Source: Saprospiraceae bacterium
GTDB taxonomy: Bacteria > Bacteroidota > Bacteroidia > Chitinophagales > Saprospiraceae
Assembly: GCA_020528935.1 (NCBI GenBank)
Contig: JAJDFU010000221.1
Span: 1-10,431, forward strand
Direction of reading: 5' to 3'
DNA length: 10,431 bases
In this document: one piece after another, positions 6,054 to 10,431 of the stretch
How positions within the stretch are numbered: position 1 is the stretch's first letter
Layout: the number at the start of each line of letters is the position of its first letter
Program-made: the position numbers and the translations under genes
Notes under the pieces: generated by a model
The model's input: the letters and a program-made list of their open reading frames with translations, nothing else
Databases searched by the model: none
Told to the model about the DNA's origin: nothing

Positions 6054-7224
6054 AAAGCTGTTTTACCCATTCCAGCTCCCTGCTTACGGAAGTCAAGAGG
6101 TCGGTTTTAAAGGCCTTCGGCAGGACGTCCCAGGTGTACGTCTCCACCTCCAGCTGCTTCGAAAAGCGGTGTTCCCGCTGCGCGGCCAGCACCTCGCGCA
6201 GGTCGGCCTGGGTGGCGCGCAGATCACCCAGCTCCTCCCGGAAGATGGGCACGTGGAAGTGGCTGCGCCAAGTCGTTTCCTTTTTTTGCCGGAAAGCGGA
6301 ATCCGCTTCGGGCAGATCCCGAAACCGGTGCAGGACCCCGTCCGCGTCCCGGCCTACGACCTGATGCAGGTAGGTAGGTTCGTCCCAGGCCAGCAGGGCG
6401 GTGGCATCCTGCTTTGGTCCGGCTTCCAGCGCTGCACTCAACTGGAACTTGCCGATGCGCAGGCCGGCCCGGCGAATCTCTTCGAGAGATGCCGTTTGGG
6501 ATTCGAATTCCACAGCCATGTGGCAAACGTCGTAGCACAGGCACAGGTAGCGGAAGATCAGCGAGCGCGCCTGATCGGGCGGCAGCGGATGAAAGTGCGT
6601 TGCGGCTTCCGGCACCAAAATATCCTGGAAAAAACCGAGCACGTCCCGGGTCGTCTCCAGGAGGCCGTCGGGCTCCGGCTCAATGTCCAGGTGAATGTAG
6701 CATCCGGTTCGGCTTTCGAGTTCCCGGAGAAAAGCGGCCGCCTGCAGCAGGTTTCGGGCTGCGGCCTGCATAAACCCCGGGCGATCGGCCGGAGCGTGCC
6801 AGTGGCGGTAGGAGAGGGGAGAGGTGGAAATGCCCCCTTCCATTCCGGCGGGCAGGAGTTCGGCCAGGATCCGGGCCAGTTGCAGGGTGTATTCCAGGCG
6901 GTTGGTCTGGCTCCAGTCGGGCTGGTGGACCTGCGCCTTCACGGAGGTATCGTGAAAGTCGCCGTAGGGGAAGCCGTTGAGAGTAAATACGTAAAGGCCT
7001 TCCCGATCAAGCCATTGGGCAAAGGCGCGGAGCCGGTTTCCCTCCAGCAGCTGGCCGGCGGCGCGCGCACCCAGGCGAAGTCCTACGCCCATGGGGTTCC
7101 GGGGGCTCGCCTGCGCCTTGAGTTTCGGAAGAAAGGCTTTCAGTCCGGCAGACAAATCCGGCCAGTCCTCGCCGGCATGGATGTTGGTGCAGTATGTGAG
7201 GTGTGTGCCGTCGCAGAGTTGCAT
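6031..7224 (-). CDS. eboE: EboE, xylose-isomerase-like TIM-barrel metabolite traffic protein
   Basis: Fifth gene of the ebo cluster, 397 residues, soluble with no signal peptide. The fold is inferred to be an AP-endonuclease-2/xylose-isomerase-like TIM barrel, from successive beta-strand signatures: LTYCTNIHAGEDW (9-21), VGLRLG (47-52), VFTLNGFPYGDFH (79-91), GGISTSPLSYR (130-140), CYIHLDIEPEPDG (175-187), LCYDVCHMAVEFE (229-241), LRIGKFQLSAA (255-265), FHVPIF (323-328) and LEVETYTWDVLP (358-369). Candidate metal ligands are Glu182, Asp232 and His235, His324 and Glu361. Databases label this family metabolite traffic protein EboE, a name that comes from the scytonemin export phenotype in Nostoc rather than from a known reaction. 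It starts 20 bases after the eboD stop, and its last 23 bases overlap eboF in another frame. The role as an enzyme versus a binding protein is open. Confidence 0.88.
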   Translation of the reverse strand: MQLCDGTHLTYCTNIHAGEDWPDLSAGLKAFLPKLKAQASPRNPMGVGLRLGARAAGQLLEGNRLRAFAQWLDREGLYVFTLNGFPYGDFHDTSVKAQVHQPDWSQTNRLEYTLQLARILAELLPAGMEGGISTSPLSYRHWHAPADRPGFMQAAARNLLQAAAFLRELESRTGCYIHLDIEPEPDGLLETTRDVLGFFQDILVPEAATHFHPLPPDQARSLIFRYLCLCYDVCHMAVEFESQTASLEEIRRAGLRIGKFQLSAALEAGPKQDATALLAWDEPTYLHQVVGRDADGVLHRFRDLPEADSAFRQKKETTWRSHFHVPIFREELGDLRATQADLREVLAAQREHRFSKQLEVETYTWDVLPKAFKTDLLTSVSRELEWVKQLYEKDRST

Positions 7225-7244
7225 GCTTACTTGAACATATGAGG

Positions 7245-8429
7245 TCAGGTAGGAGATTTCAGGCCGGCTGGTTGGTGCATGGCTTTGAGCTTGCGGATGC
7301 TCGCCCGTATGCCCGGCTCCTCTATGCGATGCACTTCAATGCCCTTGCCAATGGCTTCGAGCAGCATGATGGTCAGTCGGCCTCCGAGGTGCTCGCGAAA
7401 TTCCCGGAGCCCCTGCCAGATCCGGAGTTGGCCGGAATCGTCCTCCCATTCCAGGGCCGGATGGTAGAGCTCGAAACCGAGATTTTGGAGCAGATCCAGT
7501 ATGGCCTGGGCTTCATCGCGGCCAAGCAGCCCGGCCAGGTGGGCATACCAGCTGTCCAGGGCCAGGCCGATCGCTACCGCTTCCCCGTGGCGCAGCTCGT
7601 AGCGGGTGAGCTGTTCCAGCTTGTGGGCCGACCAGTGTCCAAAATCCAGGGGCCTGGAAGACCCCTTTTCGAACGGATCGCCGCTCCCGGCGATGTGCTC
7701 CATGTGCAGGCGGGCGCATTCGTAAATGAGTTTTTCCATGGCGGGGAGTTCGCGGGCATTGAGCGGCCCGGCGTTTGCTTCCAGCCACCGGAAAAAGGCC
7801 GCTTCTTTGATCAGGCTTACTTTTACCGCTTCGGCCATCCCGCTGCGCCAGTCCCGCGGGTCCAGCGTACTCAGGAAGGTGGAATCGTTGAACACGGCCG
7901 TGGGAGGTGCAAACGCACCGGTAAAGTTTTTCTTTCCGAAAGCGTTTATGCCGTTTTTGACCCCTACCCCGGAATCGTTTTGGGCCAGTACGGTCGTGGG
8001 TACCCGGATGTGCCTGACCCCCCGATGCGCCACGGCGGCGGCGAAGCCCGCCATATCGAGCACGGCCCCGCCACCCAGGGCGATCAGGTAGGCATGGCGG
8101 TCGATTCCGCGCTGCTCCACAGCTTCCAGCAAGAGGTCCGCCCATTGGCGGTCGTTTTTTGCGGCTTCCCCACCGGGTACCACCAGGCACTCCCCGGCCA
8201 GCTCCAGCCCGGGATGTGCCTGCATGTAGGCCTGTATATCGCTTGCCAGGCTGGGGTGGCAGGCCAGCAGGCCGTCATCCAGTACAACCAGACAGCGGGC
8301 CGGCCGGGGTGCGCTCAGGCCGGCCAGGTGCTCCGCCAGCAGAGTATGCCCGGGTGAAAACAGGCCGCGTGTGAAGTATACGGGATATTCAAAAGAGACC
8401 GAAAAGGATTGATGCAGGCTTTTTTGCAT
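7245..8429 (-). CDS. eboD: EboD, 3-dehydroquinate synthase / sugar-phosphate cyclase family
   Basis: Fourth ebo gene, 394 residues, an NAD- and metal-dependent cyclase of the dehydroquinate-synthase-like family. Seen in the sequence: VPGGEAAKN (84-92) and ALGGGAVLDMAGF (117-129) for NAD binding; VPTTVLAQNDSGVGVKNGIN (143-162) in the active site; and the metal-ligand set Glu200 (GMAEAVK), His265 (DFGHW) and His281 (RHGEAV), at spacings close to those of AroB. The segment GVGVKNGIN...GKKN is closer to what I recall of sedoheptulose-7-phosphate cyclases than to the GGKTAVN of true AroB, so a cyclitol product made from a sugar phosphate other than DAHP is inferred. It is unlikely to be the cell's shikimate-pathway enzyme, because it is embedded between eboC and eboE. 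It starts 7 bases after the eboC stop. All catalytic residues I could check are present, so it should be active. Confidence 0.9.
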   Translation of the reverse strand: MQKSLHQSFSVSFEYPVYFTRGLFSPGHTLLAEHLAGLSAPRPARCLVVLDDGLLACHPSLASDIQAYMQAHPGLELAGECLVVPGGEAAKNDRQWADLLLEAVEQRGIDRHAYLIALGGGAVLDMAGFAAAVAHRGVRHIRVPTTVLAQNDSGVGVKNGINAFGKKNFTGAFAPPTAVFNDSTFLSTLDPRDWRSGMAEAVKVSLIKEAAFFRWLEANAGPLNARELPAMEKLIYECARLHMEHIAGSGDPFEKGSSRPLDFGHWSAHKLEQLTRYELRHGEAVAIGLALDSWYAHLAGLLGRDEAQAILDLLQNLGFELYHPALEWEDDSGQLRIWQGLREFREHLGGRLTIMLLEAIGKGIEVHRIEEPGIRASIRKLKAMHQPAGLKSPT

Positions 8430-8436
8430 GGCGGAT

Positions 8437-9324
8437 TCAGGTTACGGCAAACAGGCGAGCCAGTCCCAGGGAGACCGGCATTAATAGCAGGATCGGCAAG
8501 GCGGCCGGCCAGCCGGCGAAGGTGGCAGCCAGCGCAGCATCCATGGGGATGAGTCCCAGCACACCCCATTTCACGGCCAGTCCGATGTGTTTTGGCCGGG
8601 GCTCGCGCAAGGCCCGTCCCAAGGGGGGAAGCACAACCGCTGCGAAAAGGAGTACAAAAAGCAGGGCCCAAGTGTTCTCGGAATTGCCCCAAAACGGAAT
8701 ACTGGTCAAGCCGGCCATCAGTAAAAGATACATTCCCAGGCCGATCCAGAGGGGCTTTCTGCCCTCACTGCGGACCTCTCCCCGGCTCACCAGGGTGACG
8801 GCTGCAATGAAGAGGAGGGGGAACAGCATCAACGCCCCGCTCTCCAAAAGCAGGGGCCAGGCGCTCATGCCCAGCAGGAGATTCCCGGCCCGGCAAAGCC
8901 CCATATTGAGCGGGCCCAGCCAGGAGTGATGCTTGGCAAAGGCGTCGTAACTCACTGCCAGGCCGCCTACCAGGGCTGCAATGGCGGCACTGACCGGCCC
9001 TACCCAGGCGGCGGATGCAACACCCAGGAGGAGCAGGAGTATGCCAAACAGCGCAGCAGCCCGGGCGCTCACCTGCCCGCTGGGAATAGGCCGCTCGGGG
9101 CGTTCCTCGGCGTCGAGTTCGGCATCGAATACGTCGTTGAGTACCACTCCGCCGGCGTACAGCCCTGCGGTGGACAGAAGCAGCAGGAAGAAAACCGGAT
9201 CGGCCAATGCCTGCAGGCCGGGCCAGGCGCCCTGCAGGGCGCCTGCGGCGGCAAAGCCGGCCCCAATATCGGCCAGAGCCGTGATCACATTGGCCGGGCG
9301 CATGAGTCGGAGATAAGGCAGCAT
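8437..9324 (-). CDS. eboC: EboC, UbiA-family prenyltransferase
   Basis: Third ebo gene, 295 residues, an integral membrane prenyltransferase of the UbiA superfamily with about eight to nine hydrophobic helices. The first Asp-rich motif is intact and carries the prenyl-diphosphate-binding site: NDVFDAELDAEERPERPIPSG (63-83), with Asp64, Asp67 and Asp71. The second motif region reads SYDAFAKHHSWLGPLNMG (125-142). It has Asp127 and a YxxxK-like pattern, but not the DxxxD seen in many relatives. The acceptor and prenyl donor are unknown; UbiA relatives transfer polyprenyl groups to aromatic or polar-lipid acceptors. The reading frame stays open for another 110 codons upstream over eboB, but MLPYLRLMRPANV at 9324 is the natural UbiA N-terminus and lies 4 bases after the eboB stop. 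In the cluster it is the only membrane protein, so it is the likely site of membrane attachment of the product (inference). Confidence 0.92.
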   Translation of the reverse strand: MLPYLRLMRPANVITALADIGAGFAAAGALQGAWPGLQALADPVFFLLLLSTAGLYAGGVVLNDVFDAELDAEERPERPIPSGQVSARAAALFGILLLLLGVASAAWVGPVSAAIAALVGGLAVSYDAFAKHHSWLGPLNMGLCRAGNLLLGMSAWPLLLESGALMLFPLLFIAAVTLVSRGEVRSEGRKPLWIGLGMYLLLMAGLTSIPFWGNSENTWALLFVLLFAAVVLPPLGRALREPRPKHIGLAVKWGVLGLIPMDAALAATFAGWPAALPILLLMPVSLGLARLFAVT

Positions 9325-9328
9325 GCAC

Positions 9329-10264
9329 TCAGTTGATGATGAGACTTTCGGAATCGCGCCCCATTTGGGGCTTCTGGCCGCCCCGCAAAATGGAATTGCC
9401 GAGGAAGCGCTGGCTTTGGTCAACGGCCGGACCGTCCAGCCAGTCGCTTTCGCGGATCTGGCCGCTTTGGGCGAAAGCCTCCAGCGCATTGCGGTAGCAG
9501 ACCCGCACGATGTGGTCTTCGGGAACGCCCCGCTCGCGCATGAGGGCGGCCGTTTTGGGTACGGCCAGCGGATCGGAGATCCCCCAGTCCGCTGCGCTAT
9601 TGACCATGATCCGGTCGGGGCCGTATTGCCGCACGACCTCAACCATGCGTTCATTCCCCATTTTCGTAAACGGATAGATGGTAAAGGCAGCCCAGTAGCC
9701 CCGGTCCAGCACTTCGGCTACGGTTTCCTCGTTGTTGTGATCCACAATGACCATAGCGGGATCCAGCCCGTGTTCTTCGCACACATCCATGCTCCGGATC
9801 GTACCCTGCTTTTTGTCGCGATGGGGGGTGTGGATCTGCACCGGCAGGTTGGCCTCCAGGGCCAGTTCCAGCTGTAGCCGGTAGTAGTGGTCTTCGGCCC
9901 GGGTCTGATCGTCGTACCCGATCTCGCCTACGCCCACCACTCCTTCCTTGCAGATAAAGCGCGGAAGCAGCTCCATGACCTGCTCGGCCAGGGGCTCGTT
10001 ATTGGCTTCCTTGGAGTTCAGGCCGATGGTACAGTAGTGCCGGATGCCGAACTGGCTGGCCCGGAAGCGCTCCCAGCCCACGAGGTGCATGAAGTAATCT
10101 TTAAACGAGCCCAGGGTGGTGCGGGGCTGTCCCATCCAGAAGGCGGGCTCGATCACGGCCACGATGCCGGCCTGCGCCATGGCCTGATAGTCGTCCGTGG
10201 TGCGGGAGGTCATATGCACGTGGGGGTCCAGGATCATGCGAAGTTGATCGTTCATGGTGTTCAT
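9329..10264 (-). CDS. eboB: EboB, TatD-like metal-dependent hydrolase
   Basis: Second ebo gene, 311 residues from the chosen start. It belongs to the amidohydrolase superfamily, TatD-like, with a TIM barrel and a metal centre. Candidate metal ligands in order: His15 and His17 in DPHVHM, Glu114 in GVGEIGYDD (111-119), His145 in VQIHTPHRDK (142-151), His176 in IVDHNNEE (173-180), and Asp226 in NSAADWGISD (222-231). The set is complete for an active enzyme, although the substrate (phosphoester, amide or lactone) is not known. The start at 10264 overlaps the eboA stop as ATGA, a typical translational-coupling arrangement. A second ATG three codons later (10255) is also possible. The open frame extends to 10306, but that would overlap eboA and add a region unrelated to the family. 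No signal peptide; cytoplasmic. Confidence 0.9.
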   Translation of the reverse strand: MNTMNDQLRMILDPHVHMTSRTTDDYQAMAQAGIVAVIEPAFWMGQPRTTLGSFKDYFMHLVGWERFRASQFGIRHYCTIGLNSKEANNEPLAEQVMELLPRFICKEGVVGVGEIGYDDQTRAEDHYYRLQLELALEANLPVQIHTPHRDKKQGTIRSMDVCEEHGLDPAMVIVDHNNEETVAEVLDRGYWAAFTIYPFTKMGNERMVEVVRQYGPDRIMVNSAADWGISDPLAVPKTAALMRERGVPEDHIVRVCYRNALEAFAQSGQIRESDWLDGPAVDQSQRFLGNSILRGGQKPQMGRDSESLIIN

Positions 10265-10431
10265 CTTTTGGGATGCGATTGAGCGTGTGCTTTTTGCTGA
10301 TCCCACCAGTCCCGGGCCAGTGCGTCCCAGGTCTGCGCCGGGGGAAGGGGGCCTGCCTGGGCCTGTTCGCGCAGGAGGGCCTGCGCATCGGGATGGTCGG
10401 CCCTGCGGCAGAGCAGCGCGGCCGCCTGCCG
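10261..10431 (-). CDS. eboA: EboA, C-terminal end only
   Basis: The minus strand from the right edge reads as 56 codons followed by TGA at 10263-10261. The residues are helical and alanine-rich, with RRADHPDAQALLREQ near the start of the visible part, then the segment PPAQTWDALARDWWDQQ, then a basic tail ending SHPKR. Its position directly before eboB, in the same direction and with a four-base ATGA overlap, is where eboA sits in known ebo clusters. EboA has no known reaction. The identification rests mainly on position, since the conserved N-terminal part lies outside the window. The frame has no start codon in view, which is expected for a 5'-truncated gene. Confidence 0.75.
   Translation of the reverse strand, partial: RQAAALLCRRADHPDAQALLREQAQAGPLPPAQTWDALARDWWDQQKAHAQSHPKR

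Noticed and set aside
5094..8357. Chain of long plus-strand open frames (5094-6110, 5905-7242, 7203-8357) opposite eboF, eboE and eboD
   Set aside because: They overlap one another and lie exactly antisense to genes with intact catalytic motifs. None shows family motifs or a plausible start context.
9325..9654. 110-codon N-terminal extension of the eboC reading frame
   Set aside because: It overlaps eboB codons in another frame, has no membrane or UbiA features, and the standard UbiA N-terminus begins at 9324.
10265..10306. Upstream start for eboB at 10306
   Set aside because: The 14 added residues overlap the eboA coding end. The ATGA junction at 10264-10261 is the natural start.

Overview
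The window looks like chromosomal DNA of a fairly GC-rich (about 60% by eye) Bacteroidota, plausibly from the Saprospiria. This assignment is an inference. It rests on TAnnTTTG-type -7 boxes just upstream of three genes (one with a perfect TTTG -33 box), on starts without recognisable Shine-Dalgarno sequences, and on a short secreted cohesin-like protein and a DUF6438 lipoprotein, both of which are common in that group. No tRNA, rRNA, insertion sequence, CRISPR array or phage gene was seen, and no gene-free stretch exceeds 300 bases.

Layout. Bases 1-1232, minus strand: mnmA (tRNA 2-thiouridylase), followed after 14 bases by the first 38 codons of a lipoprotein-like gene that runs off the left edge. 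Bases 1369-3216, plus strand: a LysE/RhtB-type exporter, then an RlpA-like double-psi beta-barrel protein with two tandem SPOR domains, driven by a very good Bacteroidota promoter that overlaps the exporter stop codon. Bases 3223-3705, minus strand: a small secreted cohesin-like protein that converges on rlpA. Bases 3948-4679, plus strand: a predicted lipoprotein with a DUF6438 domain and a C-terminal domain resembling a subtilase propeptide. The 242-bp divergent gap between these last two genes is rich in inverted repeats.

The main content is bases 4689-10431, minus strand: the ebo cluster in its canonical order eboA (C-terminal end only), eboB (TatD-like metal-dependent hydrolase), eboC (UbiA-type prenyltransferase), eboD (3-dehydroquinate synthase / sugar-phosphate cyclase family), eboE (xylose-isomerase-like TIM barrel) and eboF (alkaline-phosphatase-superfamily protein). 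The six genes are packed with gaps of 4, 7 and 20 bases and overlaps of 4 and 23 bases, so they are almost certainly one transcript. Its promoter lies beyond the right edge, upstream of eboA.

From the literature as I remember it, the ebo cluster is widely scattered in bacteria and in some eustigmatophyte alga plastids. It is linked to export of the scytonemin monomer to the periplasm in Nostoc and to nematode repellence in a Pseudomonas. The small molecule it makes or moves is not established. A cyclase, a prenyltransferase, a TIM-barrel protein, a hydrolase and a phosphatase-like protein together would fit a short pathway to a prenylated cyclitol-like compound, but that is inference. No scytonemin or other client-pathway gene is visible here. 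EboF departs from the usual metal-ligand motifs of its superfamily, which is worth following up.
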